Shown here piece after piece: positions 1 to 12,600 of a stretch of DNA of 64,000 nt. The stretch is from Chamaecrista fasciculata (Eukaryota > Streptophyta > Magnoliopsida > Fabales > Fabaceae), in contig QANZ01052375.1 in the NCBI GenBank assembly GCA_003254925.1, positions 69,569 to 133,568 on the forward strand, given 5' to 3'. How positions within the stretch are numbered: position 1 is the first letter of the stretch; the number at the start of each line of letters is the position of its first letter. The notes beneath the pieces are model-generated. The model was not told the DNA's origin. It did not search any database and worked only from the letters and a program-made list of their open reading frames with translations. Both the position numbers and the translations under genes were made by a program.

Positions 1-1440
1 TTTTTTTGGATCAAAAAAAAAAAAGAATTAGCTCGTTTTGTAAATAAATTGAAGAACTCGACTCAATATGGGTTAATGGCTTTTGATAGGCCAATCCCCC
101 AAACCATTTATCTCTTCTTTTCTTTCTTTCTTTTTTTTTTTTTATAATTTTTATCTTTTAAGTTTTTCAAAAGTTTTATTTTTTAATCCCAAAGATTGAA
201 TATAGCCATATATTTATTGTTTCAAATTTGAATACGATGAGTCTCGAACTACATGTTACTTTTGACAAGTCATTTCTTTATTTAGTTGTGACTGTCAGTA
301 AACAATGTCAAATTGGACTTCAAAAGTAAGTCAATTGTTTTATAGTCATACAAGCGAAGTTGGTCATATGTCTCTTGTTTTAAGTGTTATTGTGATGAAT
401 TTAGAGCTACGAGTTACTCATAACGAGTTATTTTTCAGATTAGTTAGAACCTTTAGCAAATGTGGTCAAATCAAGCTCGAAAAGTGATTTTACTATAATT
501 TTTTACCTTTTGGTTCCAAAATCACTTTTGGGCTTGATTTGTCTTTATTTGTTGATGATTCTAACCGGGCAAAAAAAGAACTTATCAAGAGTAACTAGTA
601 GTTTCAAACTCGTCACAATAAGACTTGAATTAAAAAGAGATTTGTCCAACTTCTTTTGTTTGACTATGAAATGAGCAATCCACTTTTAGAGTATAATTTG
701 ACTTTGTTTGTTAGTAAATCTAATTGGGCAAAGAAATAATTTGTCAAAAGTAACATGTAACTCGGAATTCATTACATTCGAACTTGAAACGATATAATAT
801 AGCCACATTTAGTTGTTAGAACCAATGAATAAAATTTTAGAAAACTTGGAGAACCAAAATAACAACAAAAAAGATAAAGAACTAGATCGCAACTTACTTA
901 AAAAATAAAGGACCAAAATTGCACTTTGACCCCAGAAAAAGAAGGAAAAGAGTAAAGGAGTTAAACAATTCATAAGACAACAAATGTTTAATAATTCAAT
1001 TTTTAAAATATTATCGAGTTAACAACTCGATTTTTGAAATATTGAAATACATATTTTAGTAAAATTGAAACGGTATTCTTTGATGTTTGAAAGATTAACA
1101 TTTTAGTCTTTTAATGACTAAATTCTTAATTCAATAATGTTTTAAAGATTAAATTGTTAATCTGCTCTTATTTTTTTTTTTTTTTGTATCTAAAGACAAT
1201 TATGTTATAAATTTCCCAAGGAAAAAGGGGAATTATTAATAAGGCTCGGAGGAGTTCAGAAATTTATGTATGAAAACTTTGCTAATATTTACGGTGTTTT
1301 TTTAATTTGAAAATGACAAACTCTTTTTGTACTAATAGGCTTTAGTATTTACCGATTATGTATTTATGTTGATAAGTGCTAACATTTTAAAGTTGTGGAG
1401 ATAGTTAGAGCATAAAATGTAAGAATAGATTTCCTGTCAA
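1..1440. other. AT-rich intergenic DNA with an old dispersed repeat
   Basis: No convincing gene is seen; the two short open frames at 305-674 lack codon bias or recognisable domains. About 240-960 resembles 20140-20620 and 33860-34640: all share wording such as GAAGTTGGTCATAT and GTAACTTGTAGCTT with interspersed 'asking' phrases around AAAAGTAA. This suggests three diverged copies of one repeat family of unknown class. The remainder is AT-rich with homopolymer runs. Confidence 0.45.
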
Positions 1441-1461
1441 ACGACACGCTTTGCTGTTCGA

Positions 1462-1527
1462 TAGGGACCAGTCACACGTTGCCATGTGTGCGCTACTGCA
1501 CATGTGGCGACGTGTGATTGGTCCCTA
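1462..1527. repeat. GC-rich perfect-looking hairpin
   Basis: The left arm 1462-1491 (TAGGGACCAGTCACACG...) pairs with the right arm 1498-1527 over about 30 bp with only a few mismatches, around a 6-base loop (1492-1497). The pairing extends weakly outward into CGACACGC / GCATGCCG. It is much more GC-rich than its surroundings. It could be a small foldback element or a hairpin RNA precursor; nothing in the sequence decides between them. Confidence 0.6.
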
Positions 1528-1791
1528 CCAAACGGCATGCCGATCCATGGCCATAAAATGTGATAGTTATTAATAATAAAAGTCTATAAAAAAAATAGTA
1601 ATATTTCTTTAAAAAATAGTAATATTTCTTTCATTTGAGATAGTAAGATACATAAGGACATGCCCGGTGACCTACTTTATTTACACCAAACTAATAATCA
1701 TTCATTTGATTCTAATTCTATATATTATGTAATTTGATTTTAATTTAATTTTGGGTTGCAAGTCTGCAATAATTGTAACAAGAGGTGGCAT

Positions 1792-2310
1792 CATTGTGCA
1801 AAAAACCGGACCGGGCGGTCCGACCGGTGAACCGGAGCCCAGGCCGGTCCGGATAATAAAAAAATACTGGATTGCAGTTGAACCGGTGAGTCACCGGTTC
1901 AACCGGTGAACTGGCGAACCAGAGAACCGGTTTGACCAGTCAAAGTTTGCAAAATTACATATTGACCCCAAAAAATTTTCAAAAAATTACAAATTAGTCC
2001 TTGGATACATATTATAGATGGACTAAAATGAAAGCTTTAAAAAAATTTTGGGATCAATATGTAATTTTTACAAAACTTGTTATGGTTAAAATTGCAAAAT
2101 AGCTCCAAAGGTACTAAAGTGTTTAATATTTACTTTATATTTAAATTATTGCAATATATTAATGTGTATTTAATGAATATGTATATTTGAAAATGTATGT
2201 TTTAAGTAAACCGGCTCAACCGGTTAAACCAGTGACCCAGCGATTGAACCATTGAATCAGTGACCCGAGCCTTCCACCGGTTTAATGATCGGTCTGATTT
2301 TTTGCACTAT
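1792..2310. mobile_element. hAT-type MITE (519 bp, ACCGGT-rich)
   Basis: An 8-bp target duplication GGTGGCAT flanks the element at 1784-1791 and 2311-2318. The ends are imperfect inverted repeats (CATTGTGCAAAAAACCGG against ATAGTGCAAAAAATCAG on the other strand). The interior near each end is dense in ACCGGTT/AACCGGT motifs. There is no transposase coding. An 8-bp TSD is the hallmark of the hAT superfamily; the family assignment is inferred from that and from the structure. Confidence 0.8.
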
Positions 2311-2318
2311 GGTGGCAT

Positions 2319-3495
2319 GCATCATACATATCTCTTTTCCCCCAAGCGAAGTACTATGAAGTGTGAGATTCAAAGACGGCATTTTTATGATGTTTAATGT
2401 TTGCTCTTCTTGTTGGTTGCGTGAACGCTCAAGCACTACATGATAATTACACATACCATACTACACGTGTTTTCTCTACCGCACGATACATGGAGTAACG
2501 CTTCGTCTACGATCATAATAATTGGAGCCAAAGGTGTATTTTAATAATTTAACTTACGCTCCATTCTTAATTTTATCTTATAATTTTTTTTAGTTTAAAT
2601 ATTTAATTTGATCCTCATATTTTAGGGTGAAATTTATTTTAATTATAAAATTATTTTATATTTTATTTTATTTTTTAACTTTTTTTTTATTTTTTTATTT
2701 GTTTTATTGTTGGTCCAAAAATATTATTATGTCTGAATTTTGCTGTTGTTTTTTAGTAACAAAAATAAATTATAAGTTTATTTTTAATTTGTGACTAAGA
2801 AGACAAATTTTTCTTTTCCTGTGCTAACTCACTAAGAGTATGTTTGGATGAGGTAAAGTTTGGGAGGAAAATATTGTTTGGAGAGATTTAAATTACCATC
2901 AATTCAAAAGCATTGTTTGGATACAAGAATACTAGTAATTCAAATTTTTTAGAAATTTGAGATGAAATTCTTTAGTAGAATTTACAATTCCACCTCAAGA
3001 GATATATTTGTAAAATTTTTCTATGAACCTTTTGCTCTCAATCTCCTTTCTCTTTATGGACGTGTGTAAAACGACAATTTTTCAAGTCAAACCAGCCTGA
3101 GACGAATTTTTTCGATCGGCATGAGCTGAATTTTTAAAACCAGGTCAACCTGAGTTGAATTTTTGAAAAAAAAAATGGTTCATCTCAATTATCAAAATTA
3201 GATAATACAAAAGAAATAATTTAAAAATCAAAATAAAATAAAAAATAATTTTATAACCGAAATGAAACTCACGGATAAGTATTTAACTGTAAACACCGAG
3301 ACTGATAGCCGTCTCCGTCTCCTCACGCTTGCTTGCTCCGTTTTGTTTAACTGTAAACACCGAGAAAGATGGACGTAGTTAGTAAGTACTAAGTACTAAT
3401 TACCATATAACAAGTCAATAATCCATGTTTACAAAGTTAAAGGTGAAAGTTTGATAAATAATGAAAAAGACGACCAAGGATGAACCTAAGATAAA
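2319..3495. other. Intergenic, no gene seen
   Basis: AT-rich DNA without a supportable coding region. Around 2836-3060 lies a stretch beginning GAGTATGTTTGGATGAGG, similar in style to the GGCTATGTTTGGG ends of the MITE-like elements at 52116 and 26401, but no matching far end was found. A short direct repeat, AACTGTAAACACCGAGA, occurs near 3285 and 3350. Confidence 0.4.
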
Positions 3496-3504
3496 ATATT
3501 TAAA

Positions 3505-4025
3505 GGCTTAAGTGCAATTTTGGTCCCCTAACTTTCGCAAAGGTCTCAATTTGGTCCCCTAACTTTTTTTGTTGCAATTTTGGTCTCCTAACTTTCACAA
3601 AGGTCTCAATTTGGTCCCCTAACTTTTTTTGTTGCAATTTTGGTCCCCTAACTTTCACAAAGGTCTCAATTTGGTCCCCTAACTTTCGCAAAGGTCCCAA
3701 TTTAGTCCCCTAACTTTTTTTGTTGCAATTTTGGTCCCCTAACTCTTGAAAACGTCTCACTATTGGTCCCAAGTGAACTTTCAAGTCATGAAAACGTCTC
3801 CGCATAATGGTCATTTTTTAATCCACTTAACCCATATTTGTCAAATCATTAGCCAACTCAGCCTGCTAGATCGACACTAACGGCAGATAATGAATGGAAA
3901 AAGTGCACTTGGGACCAACAGTGAGACGCTTTCAAAAGTTAGGGGACCAAAATTGCAACAAAAAAAGTTATGGGACCAAATTGAGACCTTTGCGAAAGTT
4001 AAGGGACTAAAATTGCACTTAGGCC
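3505..4025. mobile_element. MULE-type MITE with 9-bp TSD (521 bp)
   Basis: An exact 9-bp duplication, ATATTTAAA, lies at 3496-3504 and 4026-4034. Ends GGCTTAAGTGCAATTTTGG and its complement are inverted. The left half is built of tandem units of about 60 bp reading TTTGGTCCCCTAACTTTC. The right half carries the complement, so the whole can fold into a long hairpin. There is no coding capacity. The 9-bp TSD points to a Mutator-like (MULE) mobilising enzyme. Confidence 0.85.
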
Positions 4026-4034
4026 ATATTTAAA

Positions 4035-4866
4035 ACTTGAAGCAACGTTCAAATGCAATCTACTCAAATATCGGAGGATGTGTTATTGTCACAGCCTCTA
4101 TATATATATATCTTTGTAGCTATCCAATTTAGAATGGCCCATGAATATTCCACTATTTTAAATTAGACTCCTCTTGTGGGAGCAGCAAGCAAAATATTAA
4201 GTTATTTTATTATCATTTGTATTCGTATTTATTTATTTTATCTGGTACTCATATTTTATTTGTATTTATATATATTAAATATTTGATAGATATTCAAAAT
4301 ATTAAAAAAATAATAAATATAAAATAGATTATCTTACTTTAATAATTGAATAAATTTCATAGCCAATATTCAATATCTATTAGTTGAAATAAATTAATAA
4401 ATTAAAAGATAATGAAAAATAAAAGTATAATAAAATATTTATATTATAAGATATCAAATATTGAGTATTTTAATTATTTGTTCATTTCAGACTAATATTG
4501 AATAGTTGAGAGACAATATTCATTTTCACCAGATATCTGTTATTTATTATTTTTCACTACTCATATTAGATATTGGATAGTTTTTACGAGTGAATTCAGA
4601 ATGTCACCCCTACTCTATATTAGAGTAATTTTTTTTAATATTTGAATTTGTCCCAAAACTATAATTTATTGATTTAGTCATTTGATATTAAAATTATATT
4701 TTTTTAATTTCTAATTTTTTTTATAAATATGAACTATTTAATCTCTATAAAAAATATTTCATTCAATAATTAAATAGTTAACGTTTATAACAAAATCAAA
4801 CACCAATAGGTGTATTTGAGTATTTCTAATATGTAAAGACAAAATAAGTTGACTCTTATATATTTT
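4035..4866. other. AT-rich intergenic, no gene seen
   Basis: Very AT-rich DNA with (TA)n at about 4098-4111 and loose inverted similarity around 4200-4560 (ATTTATTT/AAATAAAT blocks). No coding region, RNA gene or clear element boundary could be supported. Confidence 0.4.
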
Positions 4867-4867
4867 T

Positions 4868-5520
4868 TCTTTTTTTTGTCTGAAACATAATTCATTCAAA
4901 AGTAAGGCAAAGTCAAGTACAGTACAAACGAAAACAAAACAAAGTTAGTCAATCCCTCCCTAGCATAAATAACTACACTATACAAGATATCAATTGACTA
5001 AGATGGGGGGTTTAAAACCCATTCAAGAGGACCAATCTTTGTTTCAGACAAATTGACAAGACAATTAGCTGCCAACTAGGAAGCATGNATCTAACTAAAG
5101 CTACAATCATCTAAAGAACTGAAAATATAAATAAAGTCATCTAAAAAAGACATTACTTTAATTAAAGACATAATCAGACTCAAAACAACAATAATTATTT
5201 GATAAAACGCCAAGAAACGACGTCGTGGAAGAGCACCCAAAACCAAAACCAAACTAGGAAGCCGCCGTGAAAGCCAGAATCGCCGTGGAATGCCTGGTCC
5301 AGAGTCACCGCTGCAGAGAAAGCTAGAACAGATCGACGCCGTAGGAGCCTTGATTCAGAACACCGCCGCCACAAAACTCTAGGAAACAAAATAACACTCT
5401 CATAAAGAGAGAGACCCTCACAAGAAAAAGATTTTCTACTAACAAAAAAAAAAAAACAGAGGGACAGCCCTCGATCTGCCCTCGATCTGCTTCTTGTTTT
5501 TTCAACCTAGCAAGAGTCTT
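4868..5520 (-). mobile_element. Deleted LINE derivative, RNase H tail
   Basis: On the minus strand this reads as a C/T-rich leader followed directly by the end of a plant non-LTR retroelement polyprotein. The RNase H-like stretch around TGGCAGCTAATTGTCTT corresponds to the 'NxxADCLA' region of the family. It ends near a T-run at 4868-4877 (poly-A on the minus strand). It is the same element as 41000-41565 (+). The frame is broken by stops. One ambiguous base (N) is at 5088. The short open frames in the leader (5195-5505) are not genes. Confidence 0.6.
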
Positions 5521-6515
5521 TGAAAGGTGGTTGGACGATTAGAAGTTACAATTTGTTGACTCTTATATTTAATTGTTAACTAAAATAACATTTTACTTCC
5601 TTAACTCTATTTAAATTTTTTGTAGGGACTCTTAAATTTAATATGTATCCAAAATAACCACTCATCTTTCTTTTTTTTTTTGTTTCTTTTTTTTTTCTAG
5701 TTAGTAAGATGACTTTAATTATCTGAAAAGTAAAAGCATTTATTTTGTCAATTATATTTTGAATTCATCAAGTTAAATTTTCTTCTATACATTTCATTTG
5801 AATTAATTTGATCTTTTATATATCTGAAATAGCTTAATTTGTCCTAATACTTTATTCAGTTTATTGGTAGTGCCATTCAAATTTTAAAAGAAATAAAGTG
5901 ATTTATCTTTATTTTTTTGTTGGGCTTATCCTCAAGTGAAACTTGGTAGAAATACGACTTGTAGGCTATAGCTAGAAAATGTAATTTCTTAAAACAAGGA
6001 ATTAACTAATGGTTGAATCTTTTTTATTTTAGTATTTTTGTTCTCACAAATTAGTTTCTAAAAGATATGTCTAATTATATTGTTTCCACAAATTTCAATA
6101 ATTAAAATATCTAAATTAAAAAAAATGTTAAATTATATCTTTGCTTCTGACAAAATTACAAAATGATAGAGTAGTTATTTCAGCTTCGCTAAAAAAACAA
6201 GTCTTGACAATAACTGGGATAACCAAGTTGCTCGATAATGTAAGACCGCTCCATTTTAATCATTAATTATGGTTTAACTAAAACTTACAATATCCTCACC
6301 TTTGTGTACGTTTGATCACCTTATCATAATGGCATTAATCAAATAAATTAAACAAGGTCAATGAATGACGCTCAAGCTAAAACAAAGCCAGGGATAATTT
6401 CTTGCTAAAAAAAGTCAGGGGTAATAAAGTAAGGCGCCATAAGAAAAATGAAGAAATCATTATTCAAAATGAAAACGACGCATGAACAGACATTGCGTGC
6501 CAATACCATGATGAA
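5521..6515. other. Intergenic upstream of the GH5 gene
   Basis: AT-rich DNA with long T runs (5670-5697) and no recognisable gene or delimited element. The last few hundred bases form the distal promoter of the GH5 gene. Confidence 0.4.
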
Positions 6516-6520
6516 TTTTA

Positions 6521-6556
6521 TCGCATCGTATTCGTATCGTATCGTATCGTATCGTA
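6521..6556 (+). repeat. ATCGT pentamer tandem repeat in promoter
   Basis: Consecutive ATCGT/TATCG pentamers (six to seven units with one TTCGT variant) end about 25 bp upstream of the TATA box of the GH5 gene. It is a microsatellite placed where it could vary promoter spacing. Confidence 0.8.
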
Positions 6557-6581
6557 CCCACCAATTCGCAATTTCCCCCAA

Positions 6582-6588
6582 TATATAA
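6582..6588 (+). promoter_or_regulatory. TATA box of the GH5 gene
   Basis: TATATAA, preceded by ATTTCCCCCA, lies about 80 bp upstream of the ATG at 6669. The spacing fits a plant core promoter with a leader of about 50 bases. Confidence 0.6.
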
Positions 6589-6668
6589 ACACATTATTTA
6601 TTATTCACAAAATCGACAATCATTCACATTTCGCACACTTCGAAAGTCGAAACCCTCGCTCTCGCGCC

Positions 6669-9600
6669 ATGGCGAGGCCGTCACTATTACTTGCTCTCGT
6701 CTTCTTCGCGATTCCTCTGTTAACGGCGACGGCGATTCCTCTGTTCACGAATTCGCGGTGGATCATGACGGAAGACGGAGCGCGCGTGAAGCTGGCGTGC
6801 GTGAATTGGGTGGCGCATCTGGACGCCGTGGTGGCGGAAGGGCTGAGCAAGCAACCTGTGGATTCGATTTCGAAGGGGATCAAATCCATGGGATTCAACT
6901 GCGTGCGCCTCACGTGGCCTATTCTTCTCGTCACCGATGAATCTCTGGCTAATCTCACCGTCAGAAAGTCTTTTCAGAAGCTCGGACTTCTCGATTCCCT
7001 CGCCGGCGTTCAAGCTAACAATCCTTCCGTCATCGATCTTCCGCTCATTCAAGCTTACCAGGTCGGTCACTCTGACTCACTCTCACTGACCTAACTTTGA
7101 TTGATCGGTTTCTTGCTTTCTTTGTGTTTGTTTTCTTCTGTTATGTTATGCCTTTGCTTAATCTTCCACGAAATTGACCGGGAAAAAAAAGGATTGCGTG
7201 CGTTAAAGGACAAAGTCCTATTTGGGTCCCTCGTATTTGCTCAAAGTTTTGTTTTGATCCATCAAATTTTTTCGTTCCATTTTGGTTCCTCATAGTTTTG
7301 CTCAAGGTTCCGTTTTGGTCCCTCAAGTTTTTTTTAGTTCCGTTTTGGTCCCTCATGTTTGCTCAAAGTTCTGTTTAAGTCTTTCAAGTTTCCAAAAAGT
7401 TTCACCGTTGTTCCTCCCTTAAAAAAAGGAAACAAACTAACTTTTATCTCCTAATAGTTTTGCTCTTTTGCATTAAGGTCCTTTTCTTTTGTAAAAGGAC
7501 AAAATTATTAGGAGATAAAAGTTAGTTTTTTTTCCTCTTTTTTTTAATAGAAAAAGTGGATGGAAAAGAGTTAGGTACTAACGGTGAAACTTTTTAAAAA
7601 TTTGAGTGATCAAAACAGAACTTTGAGCACACATGAAGGACCAAAACAGAACAAAAAAAATTTGACCAAAATAGTACTTTGGCCTATTTTATATTATCTT
7701 ACTGTTTCTTTGATGTGCTTTCTGTTTAAAAAATGTACAACTTATTAAAAAGTTTAGATTCAAAACTTATTTTAATATTAATCTCTATTTTATTGAAAGT
7801 ACTTATATTTATTAGCACAAATCTAATACGCATCTCATTGTTGAAATAACTAATAAGATAAATTTAATCGTTTACATTTAATTAGTTAATATTTTAAAAA
7901 TGATTAAAATTTTATATTAATCTCTCACGTATTTTTTTTAATTTAATCTTTACATATTAATTATTAATTAATATGCTATAAATTTTAGTTTTTTCTCTTT
8001 TTTTATAATTAATAATATTACATCATTAATTAACAATAATATATTGATAATTTAATAAAAAGACTAAAATTAATATGGCAAACTTATGAAAAAATAAAAT
8101 TTAGAAGTAAAAAGTAATAAATGCTATATATAAAAAATTATTTATAAAGGATAGTTCAAAATATAATTTCGGTTTCTTAATAATTATTTTATGGATAATA
8201 AATATATAATTATTGAAAAGTGAGTATTTTTTTTGGTAAAAGAAAAGTGAGTATTTTAATATATGTTTAATTCTATAAAAAAATATATGTTTAATATTTT
8301 TAATTATAAAAATCATAAATATAAAATTATTAAAAGCATAGAATTATTTCTTATTTATTTTTTGGATAAATTGCAATTTGGTACCATGTGGTTAGGGGCG
8401 GTTCCCCTTTGGTACCCTGAAAGAAAAATTTTTGCATTGTGGTACCCCGTGGTTTACTCCGTTAGCGATTTGGTACCCTGAGGTTTTTTTCTGTTAGGAT
8501 TTAACGGCAAATGTTAGTTAAAATGTCAAAAATCTCCCAAAAAGTCTTCTCTTATGCGTTTAAGTCCTTTCCCTTTACTAAAAGGGATCAAAACATAAAG
8601 AATTAATTATAAAAGGGTCTTTAGAATTCTAATATTATAGATTTTTCTCCTTTTCATAAGATTTCTTTTGAATAGGTCCTGATTTAATTACACTTTAATC
8701 CCAAAAGTTTATGATCTTTATCAAAATAGTCCTTAGAACCTCAAAAGACAAATGAGCATCTATGATTTATCAAAAAATCCCTATATTCAACTACAATTTT
8801 CATTCAAGTACACTACAAACAAATCAAAACCCCCAAATTTTTCCAAAATCAAGCCCCACAAATCAAAAACCCTCTCAACAACAAAATCAACATCATCAAC
8901 AACCAATTTCTTCATACCCTAAGGAATCAAAATTCAAAACTAAGGAATTCAATTTCTTCCTCAATTTTCCAAAATTTGGCATAATTGGTCCCTCGAAAGT
9001 TTTTTGTCCATTTTTCCGTTGAAAAAAAGAAAAAAAATAAATTTTATTTTGATCCCTCAATTTTCCAACAAATTTCACTGCTAGTCCCTCTTTAATTTCC
9101 ATCCAATTTTTTCATTAACCTAAAGAAAAAATTGGTTTACATTCTCCAAAAGTTTTATTTTTTGAATTAAGGTCCTTTCTTTTTATAATAGGACTAAAAT
9201 GTAAGAAAAAATGAATAAATTAAAATTTAAAATAATTTTGACCAAAAACCCACGCAAATTGGCTCTCCTTCTTCGATACCATCCCTTCCACTTCTTCGTC
9301 CCTCTCAATTCTCTGACGCCGCCACCGGAATCCGCCACCGACCTTGACTTCATCATCATCGCCGACTTTCTATTTACGCTTCCGCTCTCATCCTCAACCA
9401 TCGCGCACTCAGAATCCTGTTCTGCTCCTCCCTTCCGATTGCTCTTCGGTGGCTTGAACATCGACAAAAACCACCTCGCCGACCTACTCCTGCTCAGACC
9501 GGCGGAATGCTTGGCCGTTGCGCCGCCATGATCAGATTCCCTCTCGGCGGCGTTGTAGCGCGATCTCGACCGGAGAAACAAAATGGCGAGGGACCTGAAT

Positions 9601-12600
9601 CGCTTCAATCCGACGTCGGAGTCGCCGTCGAAGAGGTTATGAACGCCATTGAACTTGATTTGAGGATCTATCCCACGGTAGTGAGGGAAGAAGGAGAAGA
9701 AGAACGATTCTGTGATTGGAGAAGAAGAACAGTCGATTTGGGTGGGTTCTTTTTATTTATTTTTTTTTGGGAAAATTGTTTCAAATTCGGACCAATTATG
9801 CCAAATTTTAAAAATTTAAGGAAGAAATTGAATTCCTTAATTTTGAATTTTGATTCCTTAGGGTACGAAGAAATTGGTTGTTGATGATGTTGATTTTGTT
9901 AGAAGGATTTTGATTTGTGGGTCTTGATTTTGGAAAAATTTGGGGGTTTTGATTTGTTTGTAGTGTACTTGAATGAAAATTGTAGTTGAATATAGGGATT
10001 AAAGTGTAATTAAATCAGGACCTATTCAAAAGAAATCTTATGAAAAGGAGAAAAATCTATAATATTAGAATTCTAAAGACCCTTTTATAATTAATTATTT
10101 ATGTTTTGATCCTTTTTAGTAAAGGGAAAGGACTTAAACGCATAAGAGAAGACTTTTTGGGAGATTTTTGACATTTTAACTAACATTTGCCGTTAAATAC
10201 TAACTAAAAAAAACCTCAGGGTACCAAATCGCTAACGGAGCAAACCACGGGGTACCACAATGCAAAAATTTTTCTTTCAGGGTACCAAAGGGGAACCGCC
10301 CCTAACCACAGGGTACCAAATTGCAATTTACCCTTATTTTTTTTAGGTTAATAAACCTCATATTCTTTATAGATAAGCAATTATATTTTTTGTCTTTTTT
10401 AACATAAATGGAAAAGTTTTATATCTCTGCTATCTTTCGGGATGGGGTGCCGTGGGACTGGGGACCCAATTATGTTGTATTGAAATTTGACATATTATTA
10501 TACTTTATGCGTATTTCCTTCACTTCCTTAATTTAATATCATTATTATCTATATTTAGCTTTTTATCAGCATAATTTTTTATTCAACATAATCATTATTA
10601 ATCAATATAAGAAATAAATAATTACATTAAAAGAAATTAATGGAACAATAATAATCAGCATTTAACGACAAAGAAGGATCTGATTTTTTAAATTAGATAA
10701 AAATACAGTTTTGTCTTTTAGTTTTTAATTTTGAATCTTAAAGTCAGTTAATTTTATTTTAAAAAGTTCTAAGGTTTTAATATTTAATTTTATCAATACA
10801 TTCTTCAGTAAATGTCTCAATTTTTTTGTTTAAATACTAAAACAAAATTAATTAAATTTAAAGAATAAATTAAAATTCAATCCTAAATTAAGAGACTGTA
10901 CTTTTGGTTTTGCAAGCCAAAAGTATTAATTTCGTCCCTAAACTTTATATCAGCTATCATTTTTGTCCTCAATCTTTTTTTGCTGTGAATTTCATCTCCA
11001 ATGTTTCATATTTTAGTCAATTTTGTCCTTTGACCAACTCTTTCAATAAGTTAACAACAGTCCGCATCCTGGTTTAAAATTATTTGAATTTCTTTTTCTA
11101 TCAATTTTACATTATATATCATTAGCTACTTAGATTATGTAGATAATATTTGGTTAAATAAAAAAAAAGAATAAAATTGAGCAAAATGTTAACCATTGAG
11201 GATAAAATTGATAATAAAAAAAGATTAGGGACGAGACTTTTAAGGATGAAATTAGTACTTCTGCGGCTGGATTAAATTAAACGAGAAATTACCCAGAATA
11301 ACCTTATATCCCCTGTTGTTGTGTGTTTTGGGTGAACGAACGAATTGAATTCAGTGGGTGGTAAGAAGGCTGGGTGAGAACGATGTGATGGTGATATTAG
11401 ACAACCACATGACGCAGCCTGGGTGGTGTTGCAGCAACTCCGACGGCAATGGCTTCTTCGGCGACTCCCATTTCGACCCAAACCTCTGGTTGCAGGGCCT
11501 CACCACCATGGCTTCCCTTTTCAATGGACTTCCCAATGTCGTTGGTATGAGCTTGAGAAACGAGCTTCGAGGTCCCAAACAAAACGTCAACGACTGGTAC
11601 AGGTACACCTATCTTATTTATTACCTCTTCCTCTTCATTCTTTTCTGATTTTTTGGGACCCAACTTCCAAAGATGAAGTCTTGGCACACCCAATGAGTTT
11701 TTGCCCCATTCTTTATGAATTTTTTCTCCATTATAACCAACTTATAACTTAAAGGTTCTTATCAAAATTTGTATGCTAAAATATATAAGATTCTATCAAT
11801 TTTAGTCATTTTGTAGAAGATTCTTAAATTTTGGAAAGTGATATCTAAGTTTTTGATTTGTTCAAAATATCCTGTTTATTAAAATTTTGGTCAAAGTACA
11901 AATTTGGTCCTATATCTTTTGATCAGTTTCCAATTTAGTCTCATATCTTTTTTTGTTGCTGTTTTGGTCTCATATCTTTGGGTCAGGTCCCAATTTGGTT
12001 CCATATCTTTTTTGTTACAGATTTAATCTCATATCTTTGAGTCAATTGCAGAATTAGTCCCATATCTTTAAGTCAGGTTTAGAAGTGGTCTCATATCTTT
12101 ACAAAAGGATCAATCAACAGTTGATTCTTTTGCAAAAATATAGGACTAATTCTGTAAAGATATAGGACTAATTCTGCAACCTAACCAAAAGATACATGAC
12201 CAAATTGGGACTTTGGGAATTGAGCAAAAGATATGGGACCAAATTTGCACTTTGGCCTAAAATTTTTAAACCAAACTACTTGACATGAAAATGGACATGT
12301 GTGTGTATATTATATATATATATATTTGATCTGATTTGGATCACGAAATGGATGAAGGTATATGACAAAAGGAGCAGAAGCAGTACATGCAGCAAACCCA
12401 GATGTTCTTGTCATCCTATCAGGCCTAAACTTCGACAAAGACTTATCGTTCCTTCGAAACCAACCAGTGAATCTGTCGTTCAAAGGGAAGCTAGTCTTCG
12501 AAGTACACTGGTATGCCTTCACGGACGGCAACGCATGGGCATCAGGGAACCCAAACCAAGTGTGTGGACAAGTTTCAGGGAACGTGCTGAGACTGTCGGG

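Noticed and set aside
3500-4025. Possible CRISPR-like regular repeats around 3520-3770
   Set aside because: The units are contiguous tandem copies inside a MITE with a 9-bp TSD, there are no unique spacers, and the DNA is plant nuclear.
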